Origin: Mycolicibacterium lutetiense
Lineage (GTDB): Bacteria; Actinomycetota; Actinomycetes; Mycobacteriales; Mycobacteriaceae
Length of the DNA stretch: 64,000 nt
Assembly: GCF_017876775.1 (NCBI RefSeq)
Contig: NZ_JAGIOP010000002.1
Location: 2,356,001-2,420,000, forward strand
Direction: 5' to 3'
Made by a program: the position numbers and the translations under genes
The notes under the pieces: model-generated
Told to the model about the DNA's origin: nothing
Databases searched by the model: none
What the model saw: the letters and a program-made list of their open reading frames with translations, nothing else
In this document: positions 8,761 through 19,231 of the stretch, in pieces
How positions within the stretch are numbered: position 1 is the stretch's first letter
Layout of the letters: each line of letters starts with the position of its first letter

Positions 8761-9888
8761 TCAGGCGGCGCGCAGTTGACGCAGGCCCTGCACGGCCTCG
8801 TAGTGGCCGATCAGCTCATCGCAGATGGCGGGCCAGGTGCGGCTCAGCACGCTGCGCCGGGCAGCCACCGAATAACGGGGCCGCTCGGCGATCAGATGCT
8901 CGACAGATGCCGGCAGGGCAGACTCGAATTCATCGACGGGCAGCAGCAGCCCGGTGCGGTACGGCGCCACCAGATCCCTGGGGCCGCCGGCGTCGGGCGC
9001 GATCACCGGCAGACCGGACGCCATCGCCTCCTGCACCGCCTGGCAGAACGTCTCATGCTCGCCGGGATGGACGAACACGTCCATGCTGGCGTAGGCGGCG
9101 GCCAGTTCCGTCCCGTGCAGTTCCCCGGTGAAAACGGCGGTGGGCAAGACGGTTTGAAGCTTGGCCCGGTCCACCCCGTCACCGACCACCACCAGCTGCA
9201 GGTCGTCGCGCCCGGCCAATGCGGCCAGCCGTTCCACATGCTTCTCCGGCGCCAACCGTCCGACGAACCCGACGATCGGCTTACCGTCAGCCGACCATGA
9301 CGCCCGCAACTTCTGGTCGCGGGCCGACGGGGCGAACCCGGTGATGTCGACCCCGCGTCCCCACTTGAACACCCGGGGAATGCGTTGGGCCTCCAGGTTT
9401 TCCATCGCCGAGGTGGACGGGGCCAGGGTGCGGTCGGCTTTGCCGTGCAGGCGACGGGTCCAGGCCCACGCCGCCCGGGACAGGGCGCCGACCCCGTAGC
9501 TCTCCGTGAACCCGGCGATATCGGTCTGGAACACCGCCACCGTCGGTACCCCCAGGTAGCGGGCGGCGTGCACACCACCCCAGCCGAGCAGTGCGGGTGA
9601 GGCGAGGTGCACGACATCGGGGTCGAAGCCGCGCAGCACATTCACCATCCGGGGCCGCGGTACGCCCAACGGCAGCGAGGTCACCTTGGGAAACATCCGC
9701 GAGGGCACCCGGTGCACGCGCACACCGTCATACACACGTTCGGCCGGCGGCTGACCGCGCGGGGTGTCCGGGGCGATGACGAGTACCTCGTGGCCGGTGC
9801 GGCGGAGATGCTCGATCACCCGAAGCACCGAGTTGGTGACGCCGTTGACATTCGGGAGGAAGGACTCTGCAACGATCGCAACGCGCAC
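8761..9888 (-). CDS. mgtA: GDP-mannose-dependent alpha-mannosyltransferase MgtA
   Basis: GT4 family glycosyltransferase of 375 aa, equivalent to Rv0557 (formerly pimB). The N-terminal GT-B domain starts [20 protein letters not shown]. The C-terminal domain holds [16 protein letters not shown] and the donor-binding [19 protein letters not shown] block with the E-x7-E motif. The M. tuberculosis protein transfers mannose to a glucuronosyl diacylglycerol (Man-GlcAGroAc2) and is linked to lipomannan-type lipids. The GTG at 9888 is chosen because the family begins there; an upstream ATG would add about 39 unrelated residues. Confidence 0.93.
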   Translation of the reverse strand: MRVAIVAESFLPNVNGVTNSVLRVIEHLRRTGHEVLVIAPDTPRGQPPAERVYDGVRVHRVPSRMFPKVTSLPLGVPRPRMVNVLRGFDPDVVHLASPALLGWGGVHAARYLGVPTVAVFQTDIAGFTESYGVGALSRAAWAWTRRLHGKADRTLAPSTSAMENLEAQRIPRVFKWGRGVDITGFAPSARDQKLRASWSADGKPIVGFVGRLAPEKHVERLAALAGRDDLQLVVVGDGVDRAKLQTVLPTAVFTGELHGTELAAAYASMDVFVHPGEHETFCQAVQEAMASGLPVIAPDAGGPRDLVAPYRTGLLLPVDEFESALPASVEHLIAERPRYSVAARRSVLSRTWPAICDELIGHYEAVQGLRQLRAA

Positions 9889-9977
9889 ACCAGAATGCTC
9901 CCAGCGGCACCTGTCGCCCAGGTAGCGCCCGGGGATACGACACGCTAAAACCTGATGCGCGGGGCTAGTGTTGCGAC

Positions 9978-10670
9978 ATGCGATTGTCGCGCGTTGCTGC
10001 AGCAATGCTGGCCGTGCTGGCCTTGGGCGTTGCGGGATCCACCACCGGGTGTACCCGGTTGGTCGACGGCGCCGCCCAGGCCAACGGCAGCAAGCCCGGC
10101 AGCGAGATCACCGGGGACGGCTGGGGTATCCAGATCGGCTATCCGGATGCACCCGCCCGGATCGAGTTTTTCACCGAGCCGCAGTGCCCGGCGTGTGCGC
10201 ACCTGCAGCACGAATCCGGCGACGCCATCGCCGCCGCCGTCGGCCAGGGCCGGCTGGCCGTGATCTATCGGCCCCTGACGTTTCTCGACCAGGGGATCAC
10301 CGAGTACTCGGCCCATGTCGCGAACGCCATGTTCCTGGCCGCCGGCCCGAACACCACGGGGACGGCATTCCAGGCGTTCGTGCAGGATCTCTGGGGCCAT
10401 CAGGAGCCCGAGGGCTCGCCCGGCCCGACCGACGACGCGCTCTCCGCCATGGCCTCCGAGAGCGGGGTCGGCGCCGAGGAAACCGACAAGATCGCCACCG
10501 GTAAGCAGGCCATCGACTCCGATCAGCTCAACGAGGCCAACGCCGAACTGCTCAGCGAAACCCAGTACGAGGTGTCCACCCCGGCGATCTACGACCTCGT
10601 CGGCGAAGAGGTCGTCGACATCAGCGACCCGGACTGGTTGGCCAAACTGCTTGCTACACCGAGGAGTTGA
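9978..10670 (+). CDS. DsbA-like thioredoxin-fold lipoprotein
   Basis: Exported lipoprotein of 230 aa. The signal peptide ends in TTGC (lipidated Cys 25). The mature domain has a DsbA/thioredoxin-type active site CPAC at residues 70-73 ([12 protein letters not shown]), an inserted helical section, and a cis-Pro-like [10 protein letters not shown] near residue 200. This suggests thiol-disulfide exchange on the outer face of the membrane. It is divergent from mgtA, with 89 bp between the starts, and its 3' end overlaps the convergent DUF3592-like gene by 17 bp. Oxidase or isomerase function cannot be decided from sequence. Confidence 0.83.
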   Translation: MRLSRVAAAMLAVLALGVAGSTTGCTRLVDGAAQANGSKPGSEITGDGWGIQIGYPDAPARIEFFTEPQCPACAHLQHESGDAIAAAVGQGRLAVIYRPLTFLDQGITEYSAHVANAMFLAAGPNTTGTAFQAFVQDLWGHQEPEGSPGPTDDALSAMASESGVGAEETDKIATGKQAIDSDQLNEANAELLSETQYEVSTPAIYDLVGEEVVDISDPDWLAKLLATPRS

Positions 10671-11190
10671 CGGTTCCGGCGCCGGCTGCGCTGAGCCGTC
10701 GCTGCAGGAAGGCCAGCAGCCCCAGCGCCGCGGCCGCCACCAGCCAGCCCACCACCGCGATGGATCCGGCCGGGATGATCGCCAGTGACGCGTTGCGGTC
10801 ACGCACCCGCACCAGGTCCGGATTGTTCTTGTCGTACTCGACGTAGATCCGCATCCCGGCGTCGAGCTCGGAGGGATACAGCACCCCGAGTTCGGGGCGG
10901 TAGGTCACCCGATCCGGCGTGACGAACTCGACGGTCGAGCGCCGCGGCCCGGCGCTGAGCACCTCGGCCGCCGCCACCCCCATGTTCCGCTCGATCTGCT
11001 GATCGTTGCGCCACGCGCCCGCCACCAGTAGCCCCGACTGCAGCGTGACCAGGCAGGCGGTGATCACCACGCCGATCCGCACCCGCCGGATAATCCGCTG
11101 CGAGCGAGTCTCCCCCGGTTCGCCGTACAGGTGTGGGATCAATGTCTGCACCAGCGCCCGGAATCGCGCCGCGATCTGCGCGGGCCTCAC
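10654..11190 (-). CDS. DUF3592-like two-helix membrane protein (Rv0556 homolog)
   Basis: Membrane protein of 178 aa with two transmembrane helices, at about residues 37-57 ([21 protein letters not shown]) and 138-162 ([20 protein letters not shown]). They flank an extracytoplasmic beta-rich domain of the DUF3592 kind ([31 protein letters not shown]). It is coupled to menD by a GTGA overlap. Its position directly after menD is conserved in mycobacteria. Function unknown. Confidence 0.82.
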   Translation of the reverse strand: MRPAQIAARFRALVQTLIPHLYGEPGETRSQRIIRRVRIGVVITACLVTLQSGLLVAGAWRNDQQIERNMGVAAAEVLSAGPRRSTVEFVTPDRVTYRPELGVLYPSELDAGMRIYVEYDKNNPDLVRVRDRNASLAIIPAGSIAVVGWLVAAAALGLLAFLQRRLSAAGAGTVNSSV

Positions 11191-12848
11191 AGGGCCGCCT
11201 TGATCGACGCGTGCAGGGCACGCAGCGACGACCGGTCGGCCTTCACCTCCAGCACCCGCATGCCGTCGAAGGGTTCGGCCAGCGCGGCGGCGAGCGCGCC
11301 GGCCTCAACCTGTCCGCACTCGACGTGATAGGCCCGGCACAACGCCGCGATGTCCACATCGTGCGGGGTGCCGAAGATGCGCGAGGACACGTCGGAGAAC
11401 CGCGGATCGCCCTGCTCCAGCAGCTCGAAGATGCCGCCACCGTTGTCGTTGGACACCACGATCGTCAAGTTGCGCGGCGTCGGCTCGGTGGGCCCGATCA
11501 ACAAACCCGAGCTGTCGTGCACGAAGGTCAGATCCCCGATCAGCGCGACGGTCCGGCGCGGCCCGTTCCCGTCACCCAGCCGATCGTGCGCCAGCGCCGC
11601 GCCGATCGCGGTCGACACGGTGCCGTCGATACCGGCCACACCGCGGTTGGAACGCACCTTGACGCCCTCGGTGTTCAGCCCGACCAGTGCGGCGTCGCGC
11701 ACCGGGTTGGATGCCCCAAGCACCAGCTGATCCCCGGGGCGCAGCGCATCGGCGACCACCGCGGCCACATGCAGGCCGGTGGTCAGCGGGTGCGCCGCGA
11801 GTTGTTGACGGACCGCCTCGACGGCGTGCCGGTTGACCTCGGCGCAGCGGTTCAGCCAGGCCGGATCCGGGGTGCCGGTGGTGACCGCCCGGGTCCCGGT
11901 GGCCATCGAATTGCCGGACACATCGGGCCAGCGCGGGCCGGTGGTCAACGCATAGACCGGGACCGCCGGATCGGCCAGCAGCGCCGAGACCGGCCGGTGC
12001 AGGGTAGGCCGACCCAGCATGATGACCTGCTTGGGATGCACGAGGCGCAGCGCCAGCGGATGCAGCGGGTTCGCCGGACGCGGTGCGGTGGGCTCGGCCA
12101 CCGTCGGCAGCCCGGCCAGGGTGGGGTGCGCGCCGGCGCCGTGCCCGGCGATCACCACGGTGTCCGGGGTGAGGTCGATCTCGAGCGGCTGATCGAAGCT
12201 CACCGGCGGGGTGTACGTCCACGGCTTGCCGTCCGGGCGGCCCGCCGGGAACGACGCGTCCCCGTGTGCGCTGTCAGGAACCAGCGGTTCGCGCAGCGGG
12301 ATGTCGAACTGCACCGGGCCGGCGTTGGCGGTGCGTGATCCGGTGGCCGCCGCCAGGACCCGGCAGGTCGCCGAACGCCACTGGGCGTTCAGGGAATCAA
12401 GCTGTTCAGGACGGTCTTCAGCCAGGCCCAGACTGACATTGGCCCGCACCTGGGTACCGAAATAGCCCAACTGCTCGAAGGTCTGGTTGGCGCCGGTGCC
12501 CAACATTTCGTAGGGCCGGTTCGCGCTCAGCACGATCAGCGGCACCCGGGCGTAATTGGCCTCCACGACCGCGGGGCCGAGATTGGCCACCGCGGTACCC
12601 GAGGTCATCGCGATGCAAACAGGGGACCGCTCGTCTGTGCCTCCCCCGACCGCGAGACCGATCGCCAGGTAGCCGGCCGTGCGCTCGTCGATGCGGACGT
12701 GCAGCCGGATCCGACCCGTGCGGTCGGCATCGGACAGCGCAAACGCCAGCGGCGCGTTACGCGAGCCCGGGCACAGCACGACGTCGCGGACACCGCCGCG
12801 GATGAGTTCGTCGACGACTACGCGCGCCTGAGCCGTCGATGGGTTCAC
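11187..12848 (-). CDS. menD: MenD, SEPHCHC synthase
   Basis: Thiamine diphosphate-dependent enzyme of 553 aa joining isochorismate and 2-oxoglutarate to give SEPHCHC, the first committed step of menaquinone synthesis. Visible are [16 protein letters not shown] and the ThDP-activating Glu region ([16 protein letters not shown]) near the N-terminus, [17 protein letters not shown], and the C-terminal diphosphate/Mg region ([28 protein letters not shown]). The GTG start at 12848 gives [15 protein letters not shown] as in relatives. It runs in the same direction as the bpoC-like gene, 16 bp downstream of it, and overlaps the DUF3592-like gene. Confidence 0.97.
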   Translation of the reverse strand: MNPSTAQARVVVDELIRGGVRDVVLCPGSRNAPLAFALSDADRTGRIRLHVRIDERTAGYLAIGLAVGGGTDERSPVCIAMTSGTAVANLGPAVVEANYARVPLIVLSANRPYEMLGTGANQTFEQLGYFGTQVRANVSLGLAEDRPEQLDSLNAQWRSATCRVLAAATGSRTANAGPVQFDIPLREPLVPDSAHGDASFPAGRPDGKPWTYTPPVSFDQPLEIDLTPDTVVIAGHGAGAHPTLAGLPTVAEPTAPRPANPLHPLALRLVHPKQVIMLGRPTLHRPVSALLADPAVPVYALTTGPRWPDVSGNSMATGTRAVTTGTPDPAWLNRCAEVNRHAVEAVRQQLAAHPLTTGLHVAAVVADALRPGDQLVLGASNPVRDAALVGLNTEGVKVRSNRGVAGIDGTVSTAIGAALAHDRLGDGNGPRRTVALIGDLTFVHDSSGLLIGPTEPTPRNLTIVVSNDNGGGIFELLEQGDPRFSDVSSRIFGTPHDVDIAALCRAYHVECGQVEAGALAAALAEPFDGMRVLEVKADRSSLRALHASIKAAL

Positions 12849-12864
12849 CAGTCCACCTTATTCG

Positions 12865-13665
12865 TCAGTACTGGCCGGTCTGTCCGGTCTGCCCGGCCAG
12901 GAACTCGAGCAGTGCGGCGTTGACGACATCGGGCTGCTCGATGAAGCCGAGGTGGCCCGTGTCGGGGATCTCCAGGTAACGGGCCGTGGGAATCGCGTCG
13001 GCCACCTCACGACCCAGATGCGGAGGCAGCACCACATCATCGGCGAAACCCATGACCAGCACCGGAGCCGTGATGGCCTGATAAGCCGGCAGCCGGCTGA
13101 CGACCGGAGCGGCGTCGGACTGGGCGACGAGACCGGGGGTCTGCTTGGTGGGCCACATGGTGAACATCTCGCTCCAGTCGCGCACCAACACGTCGTTGTT
13201 GAGTGTCTTGGGCGAAAAACTCTCCATCATCCGGAGCTTGGCGTCGAACGTCGCCGGCAACTGCACACCTGAGGCCGCAAGGTCTCGCTCGGCGGTGCGG
13301 AAGAACTCGCGCGCCCGGTCATGGCGGCCACGGGTAGCCATCAACACCGCCGACCGCACCAGATCCGGACGGGCCACCATCAGTTCCTGAGCGATGAACG
13401 AACCCATCGACACACCCACGATGTGCGCCGGAGCCGCTCCGAGCTTCTCGATCAGCTCGGCGGTGTCGGCCACCATCTGCTCGATGCCGAACCCCTGCGC
13501 GTTCTCCGTGGCGCCGATCCCGCGATTGTCGAAGGTGATGACACGGTAGCCGGCCCGCTGTAGCGCCGGGACCTGGTGCAGGTGCCAGGTGCGGCCGGCG
13601 CCCCCTCGACCGGCGATGAACAGCACCGGATCGCCCTTGCCTCGCTCCTCATATGCCAGATTCAC
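12865..13665 (-). CDS. bpoC: Alpha/beta hydrolase, BpoC-like
   Basis: Alpha/beta-hydrolase of 266 aa matching Rv0554. The nucleophile elbow is GVSMGS (Ser 86), the acid is in GFADDVVLP (Asp 209 or 210) and the base is in DTGHLGF (His 238); AGRGGAG forms the oxyanion loop. The family was named as a non-haem bromoperoxidase. The M. tuberculosis protein was considered as a MenH (SHCHC synthase) candidate because it sits beside menD, but this role is not established. GTG start, 15 bp upstream of menD in one operon. The C-terminus has a repeated QTGQTGQ. Confidence 0.92.
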   Translation of the reverse strand: MNLAYEERGKGDPVLFIAGRGGAGRTWHLHQVPALQRAGYRVITFDNRGIGATENAQGFGIEQMVADTAELIEKLGAAPAHIVGVSMGSFIAQELMVARPDLVRSAVLMATRGRHDRAREFFRTAERDLAASGVQLPATFDAKLRMMESFSPKTLNNDVLVRDWSEMFTMWPTKQTPGLVAQSDAAPVVSRLPAYQAITAPVLVMGFADDVVLPPHLGREVADAIPTARYLEIPDTGHLGFIEQPDVVNAALLEFLAGQTGQTGQY

Positions 13666-13729
13666 CCGGCCGACGCTACTTGATGGCCGTCGGGGCGCTC
13701 ACGCTCACGCGCTGCAGCGGTCTGAGCGC

Positions 13730-14455
13730 TCACGCGCTGCGAAACCCACGCACCCTCCGGATCGCCTGATCCCAGGCCAGCAACACCCCGGCCTTGAGTG
13801 GTTCGCGCTTGACCATGTCCCTGCCCAGCAGCGCGGTGGCACTGGCCTTGGTGACCGCGCTCGCCTTCGACATGTGTCCGGAATCGAACGGCGGCTGCGG
13901 GTCGTACTCGATCATCAGCTGGATGGCCCTGGCCTTCGCCTCGCCCCCGATCTGGCCGGCCAGCCACATCGCCAGGTCGATGCCCGCCGATACTCCCGCC
14001 GCGGTGACGAGCTTGCCGTCGGGGTCGGCGCGCACGATCCGCTGATCCCCCACCGGTGTGGCGCCCATCAGCTTCAACGCACTCAGCGCCGACCAGTGCG
14101 ACGTGGCAGGTTTCCCGTCGAGCAGGCCCGTCGCGGCCAACACCACCGAGCCCGAGCACACCGACACCATCCAGGTGGTCCCCGGATACACCCGACGCAG
14201 CCACTCGAGCACCTTTTCGTCACGCGCCACCATGGTGGTGCCCGGCCCGCCCGGCACCAGCACCACATCGGGCGAAGGGGTTTCGTCGAACGTGTGGGTG
14301 GCGCCCACCATCAGTACGCCGGAATCGGCGGTGATGGGGCCGGGCTCGTGCCAGACGAACCGCACTTCCGTGTCGGGCAGGTTGCGCAGCACCTCGTAGG
14401 GTCCGATGAAGTCGAGCGCGGTGAAGCTCGGGTACAGCACGATGGCGATCTGCAT
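13730..14455 (-). CDS. DJ-1/PfpI family protein
   Basis: Protein of 241 aa with a DJ-1/PfpI (class I amidotransferase-like) fold: PDVVLVPGGPGT in the first half and the reactive Cys elbow SVCSGS at about residue 100, followed by TSHWSAL. A basic C-terminal extension of about 40 residues is present. Relatives include isonitrile hydratases and GlxA-type domains, so the activity cannot be named. It lies 11 bp downstream of an AraC-type regulator whose N-terminal domain has the same fold; the two probably form an operon. Confidence 0.85.
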   Translation of the reverse strand: MQIAIVLYPSFTALDFIGPYEVLRNLPDTEVRFVWHEPGPITADSGVLMVGATHTFDETPSPDVVLVPGGPGTTMVARDEKVLEWLRRVYPGTTWMVSVCSGSVVLAATGLLDGKPATSHWSALSALKLMGATPVGDQRIVRADPDGKLVTAAGVSAGIDLAMWLAGQIGGEAKARAIQLMIEYDPQPPFDSGHMSKASAVTKASATALLGRDMVKREPLKAGVLLAWDQAIRRVRGFRSA

Positions 14456-14466
14456 GGTTCTTCCTT

Positions 14467-15432
14467 TCAGGCGAAAGTCTTGCGGTACTGGTCGGGTGAA
14501 ATACCAAGGCGTCGAACGAAGTTGCGCCGCATGGTCTCGGCGGTGCCGAATCCGCAGCGGGCGGCGATGGCGGTGACGGTGTCATCGGATTCCTCGAGCT
14601 GGCGGCGGGCGGCATCGGTGCGAATGCGTTCCACGTAGGAACCGGGCGCCTCACCGACCTCGTGCGTGAACACCCGGGTGAAATGACGCGGGCTCATCGC
14701 CGCACGCCGGGCGAGCTCGGAAATACTGTGCACCCCACCGGGTTCGACCTCGATGGCTTCCTGCACCTCGCGGATGGGGGCACGTTTGGCGCGGGGCATC
14801 CAGACCGGCGCGGCGAACTGGGTCTGGCCGCCCGGCCGGCGCAGGTACAGCACCAGGTACCGCGCCACGGTCTGGGCGATGTCGGTGCCGTAGTCGTCCT
14901 CGACCAGCGACAACGCCAGGTCGATCCCCGCAGTTACCCCGGCCGCCGTCCACACCTGCTCGGAGCTGCGCACGAAGATCGGCTCGGGATCGACTGCGAC
15001 CTTGGGGAATTCGTCGGCCATCCGGCGGGCCGAGGACCAGTGGGTGGTGGCGACGCAGCCGTCGAGCAGCCCGGCCTGGGCGGCCAGGAATGCGCCGGTG
15101 CAGACGCTGACGACGCGGCGGGCGTGACGTGAGGCGGTACTGATCCAGTCGATGACCGCCGGGTTGGCCCGGGCGGCATCGGCACCGATTCCGCCGGGGA
15201 TGACGATCGTGTCGATCGGAGCGTGGGGGTCGGGTAGTGGCGCGGCGACGAACTCCAACCCGGTGAGCGTGGTGACGGGTTGACCGTCCACCGAGGCCAC
15301 CGTGACGGCATAGCCGCCGGCCTGGCCCAGGCCGGCCAGGGCCAGGGTGGCGGTGGAGAACACGTCGAAGGGCCCCGCCAGGTCCAACGCCTGCACCCCG
15401 GCGTAGCCCAGGATCACCACCGATCGCGTCAC
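14467..15432 (-). CDS. GlxA-family AraC-type transcriptional regulator
   Basis: Regulator of 321 aa with an N-terminal DJ-1/PfpI domain (about 1-190; VIPGGIG, VCTGAFLAAQAG) and a C-terminal AraC HTH domain (about 225-318; SISELARRAAMSPRHFTRVF and AARCGFGTAETMRRNFVRRL). It probably regulates the adjacent DJ-1/PfpI gene. The GTG at 15432 (MTRSVVILGYAG) puts the domain at the N-terminus; an ATG further upstream would overlap the divergent HicB-like gene. Signal unknown. Confidence 0.88.
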   Translation of the reverse strand: MTRSVVILGYAGVQALDLAGPFDVFSTATLALAGLGQAGGYAVTVASVDGQPVTTLTGLEFVAAPLPDPHAPIDTIVIPGGIGADAARANPAVIDWISTASRHARRVVSVCTGAFLAAQAGLLDGCVATTHWSSARRMADEFPKVAVDPEPIFVRSSEQVWTAAGVTAGIDLALSLVEDDYGTDIAQTVARYLVLYLRRPGGQTQFAAPVWMPRAKRAPIREVQEAIEVEPGGVHSISELARRAAMSPRHFTRVFTHEVGEAPGSYVERIRTDAARRQLEESDDTVTAIAARCGFGTAETMRRNFVRRLGISPDQYRKTFA

Positions 15433-15532
15433 GCCTTCAGTGTTCGCGACCGTGGCGATGGCGTCTACGCCATGCACCCCACAAATCAGGACATTCGCCG
15501 GATTGTCGGACGGTGTTGCGACGATCCGCGGC

Positions 15533-15880
15533 ATGACCGAGTACACCTACCGCGCTCAATGGATGCCCGATGACCGCTGGTACCTGGGAATGTGTCTGGA
15601 GTTTCCCAATCTGTCGGCGAATGGCCTCACCGCACACGAGGCGATCGCCGCTGTCGAGAAGAAGGTCACCGAGGAGTTGGCGATCATCCGGGCCGCCGAA
15701 GATGAGCCGCCACAATCCCTCACCGACCATCACTACAGCGGCAGGTTGCTGGCGCGGCTCCCGCCGACGTTGCACGCCAAGCTGGCGGTGGAGGCAGCTG
15801 AACAGGGAGTGTCGTTGAACCAGTGGATGATTCACAAACTCTCGGGTCGGCCTTCGATTTCACTGAGCGATCTGTACTAG
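15533..15880 (+). CDS. HicB-family antitoxin-like protein, no adjacent toxin
   Basis: Protein of 115 aa. The N-terminal half is a HicB-type partial RNase H-like domain (DDRWYLGMCLEFPNLSANG, then THEAI-like AHEAIAAVEKK). The C-terminal half reads as a ribbon-helix-helix (GRLLARLPPTLHAKLAVEAA, EQGVSLNQWMIHKL). HicB normally neutralises the mRNA interferase HicA encoded next to it. No HicA-size reading frame was found on either side, so it may be an orphan, a transcriptional regulator, or a partner of an unlinked toxin. ATG 15533 is chosen because the domain starts there. Confidence 0.82.
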   Translation: MTEYTYRAQWMPDDRWYLGMCLEFPNLSANGLTAHEAIAAVEKKVTEELAIIRAAEDEPPQSLTDHHYSGRLLARLPPTLHAKLAVEAAEQGVSLNQWMIHKLSGRPSISLSDLY

Positions 15881-15898
15881 CCGCCTCGCTCGGCGGCT

Positions 15899-15928
15899 GG
15901 TTTCGAAGGCATAACCGACTTCGAAACC
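15899..15928. terminator. Inverted repeat between convergent genes
   Basis: Perfect 9-bp inverted repeat (GGTTTCGAA ... TTCGAAACC, arms 15899-15907 and 15920-15928) just after the HicB-like stop and upstream of the convergent oxidoreductase stop at 15997. The position suits a bidirectional terminator. There is no T-tract, which is common for mycobacterial hairpins. Confidence 0.5.
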
Positions 15929-15996
15929 CGATATCACGGGCGGTATTACATTTCCAGAGCACAGTGCTTGTGGTCCCGCACGGTCCGAGACCGGAC

Positions 15997-17141
15997 TTAC
16001 AGCTTCTTGAGCCTGCTCACGATCTGGCTGAACTGCAACTGCGACACCAACCCCTTGCGCAGACTCCGCTGCACCGGACCCATGTTGACCATCACCAGGT
16101 ACCGGACACCGTTGTCGCGCCACGCAGTCGCCTGTTCGACGATCTCGGCGGGCGTCCCGCAGAAGTACATCTCGCGCAGCAGCGACATCGGAATCGACTT
16201 GATGTAGGACAGCGCGGTCTGTTCGTCCCAGTCCTGCGGCAGGAGGTCCTGCGCACCCGAGAAACCCACACGAGCGGGTGCTGCGCGCCGTGTCGGGCAT
16301 AGAAATCATCGGGGGCGATCAGTGCTCCCGCTTTGATGACCTCGGATTCCAGCGCCTCGTCGACGTCGGCGCGGTTGCGCCCCGGCACCACCATGCACCA
16401 CAGGGCGGGGGTTATCGCCATCGGATCGCGCCCGGCATCGGAGGCCGCCGACCGCACGACGTCGAGACGCTGGGCGTACTCCTGCGGCGTATGGGCGAAC
16501 GCGGGAAAGAACCCGTCGGCATACCGACCGGTGGCCCGCAGCATCCGTGGACCATGCCCGGCGATCCAGATCTCAGGCCACCGCCCGCGGTACGCGGGCA
16601 GGTCGAAGATCGCGTTGCGCAGCGGAAAGAATGGTGAATCACGGTTCACCAGTTGCCCTTTCGAATCCCACAGCGCCCTGATCGTGGCCATCGCCTCCTC
16701 GAACCGGGCCACCGGCTTCGCCCAGTCCACCCCGTAGGGTTCGTTGCCCTCCCGCTCCCCGGTGCCGACACCGAGGATGAACCGGCCCTTCGTCAGCAGG
16801 TTCATCGTCGCGGCAGCCTGCGCGGTGACGGCGGGGTTGCGCCGGCCCGTGTCGGTCACCGACACACCCAACGTGCGCCGGGCGACCCGATTGCGGGCAG
16901 CGAGATTGCCCAGCATCGTCCACGTCTCCAGATACGCATCGGCCGACGGCAGCATCTTGGCGCCGCCGCAGAACTTCGGCTGCCACAACGACCGGGGGAA
17001 CAGCGCGTTGAGGTGGTCAGGCACCCAGAGCGAGTCCACCCGCCCGGCCACCGCGCTCAGGTAATTGGCCCTGGTGAACGTGTCCACAGCGGGGCGTGCG
17101 GCGATCAGGGGGTCCATGATGCCGACGCGGAAACGAGTCAT
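15997..17141 (-). pseudogene. LLM-class F420-dependent oxidoreductase, frameshifted (phthiodiolone ketoreductase-like)
   Basis: Luciferase-like TIM-barrel oxidoreductase split by a frameshift. The N-terminal about 290 residues ([59 protein letters not shown]) are in one frame. The C-terminal about 90 residues ([32 protein letters not shown], ending SRLKKL) are in another. The switch is near 16269-16275 and equals a one-base loss. The whole product would resemble Rv2951c, the phthiodiolone ketoreductase, including its LKKL end. No phthiocerol locus is nearby, so the substrate is unknown. It could be a recent pseudogene or a base-calling error. Confidence 0.8.
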
Positions 17142-17186
17142 CCAGCGAGTGTCGAACGCCCGGACCGGTTTGCTTAGAGTAAGGAC

Positions 17187-18155
17187 CTACTCGAATGTCA
17201 GTGGGTAACACTCCCGCACCCGCTCGATCCACCATTGCCGCCGCTCCGGCGTCGCGGCCAACGCGGACAGCCGCGCGGGATCCGGAACGACCAGCTCGAC
17301 CGGCAGGTAGCCGTCGACCGGCGCAGGCACCTCGGCCACGTCCGCCACGAAAAATCCTCCCGTGCCCAGCCCGCACGCATGCTCCAACTCGGGCAGTGCC
17401 GCCGCGGCCAACAGTCCCCGCGCAATGCCCACCGCGGAATCCAGAGCGCTGGACACCACGATCGGGATGTCGATCTGCGCGGCGATGTCGAGCATCCGCG
17501 ACACCCCGCCCAGTGGCGCCACCTTGAGCACGGCGACGTCCGCGGCGCGGGCCCGCACCACCCGCAGCGGGTCAGACGCCTTGCGGATCGACTCATCGGC
17601 GGCGATAGGCACATCGACCTGGCGGCGCAGCGCGGCCAACTCCTCGACCGTCGCACACGGCTGTTCCAGATACTCCAGCGGTCCGTCGGCAGTCAGCGCC
17701 GCAGCGGCGGCCACGGCCTGCGGCAACGTCCAGCCGCCATTGGCGTCGACCCGCACCACCGGAACCTGCGCGCGCACCGCGTTGACCCGCGCGACGTCGT
17801 CAGCCAGTGTCTGCCCCGGCTCGGCAACCTTGACCTTGGCCGTGCGTGAACCGGGGAACCGCGCCAGCACCTCGGGCACCTGGACGGCCGGGACCGCGGG
17901 CACAGTGGCGTTGATCGGAACGCGTGCTCGGTGCACCACCGGGGCCGGCCGATACGCGGCCTCGATCCCGGCCGCCAACCACGCCGCGGCCTCGGGCGCC
18001 TCGTATTCGAGGAACGCGCCGAACTCACCCCAGCCGGCCGGGCCGTCGATCAGCGCGACTTCACGAACCGTGATGCCGCGGAAGCGAACCCGCATCGGCA
18101 GCGACACCACGTGCAGACGGTCCAGGAGATCGCCCAATGCCGGCGCCGTGTCCAT
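17187..18155 (-). CDS. menC: o-Succinylbenzoate synthase
   Basis: Enolase-superfamily enzyme of about 322 aa dehydrating SHCHC to o-succinylbenzoate. The barrel motifs are present in order: AKVKVAEPG (catalytic Lys), VRVDANGGW (metal Asp), EYLEQPC (Glu), IAADES (Asp/Glu) and VLKVAPLGG (second Lys). The N-terminus (LLDRLHVVSLPMRVRFRGIT) matches mycobacterial MenC. The ATG at 18155 is preferred over an in-frame TTG at 18176. It lies 26 bp downstream of the mycolyltransferase gene in the same direction. Confidence 0.95.
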   Translation of the reverse strand: MDTAPALGDLLDRLHVVSLPMRVRFRGITVREVALIDGPAGWGEFGAFLEYEAPEAAAWLAAGIEAAYRPAPVVHRARVPINATVPAVPAVQVPEVLARFPGSRTAKVKVAEPGQTLADDVARVNAVRAQVPVVRVDANGGWTLPQAVAAAAALTADGPLEYLEQPCATVEELAALRRQVDVPIAADESIRKASDPLRVVRARAADVAVLKVAPLGGVSRMLDIAAQIDIPIVVSSALDSAVGIARGLLAAAALPELEHACGLGTGGFFVADVAEVPAPVDGYLPVELVVPDPARLSALAATPERRQWWIERVRECYPLTFE

Positions 18156-18181
18156 CACGCCGTCAATGATGCCCAACCCGG

Positions 18182-19231
<1,050 letters not shown>

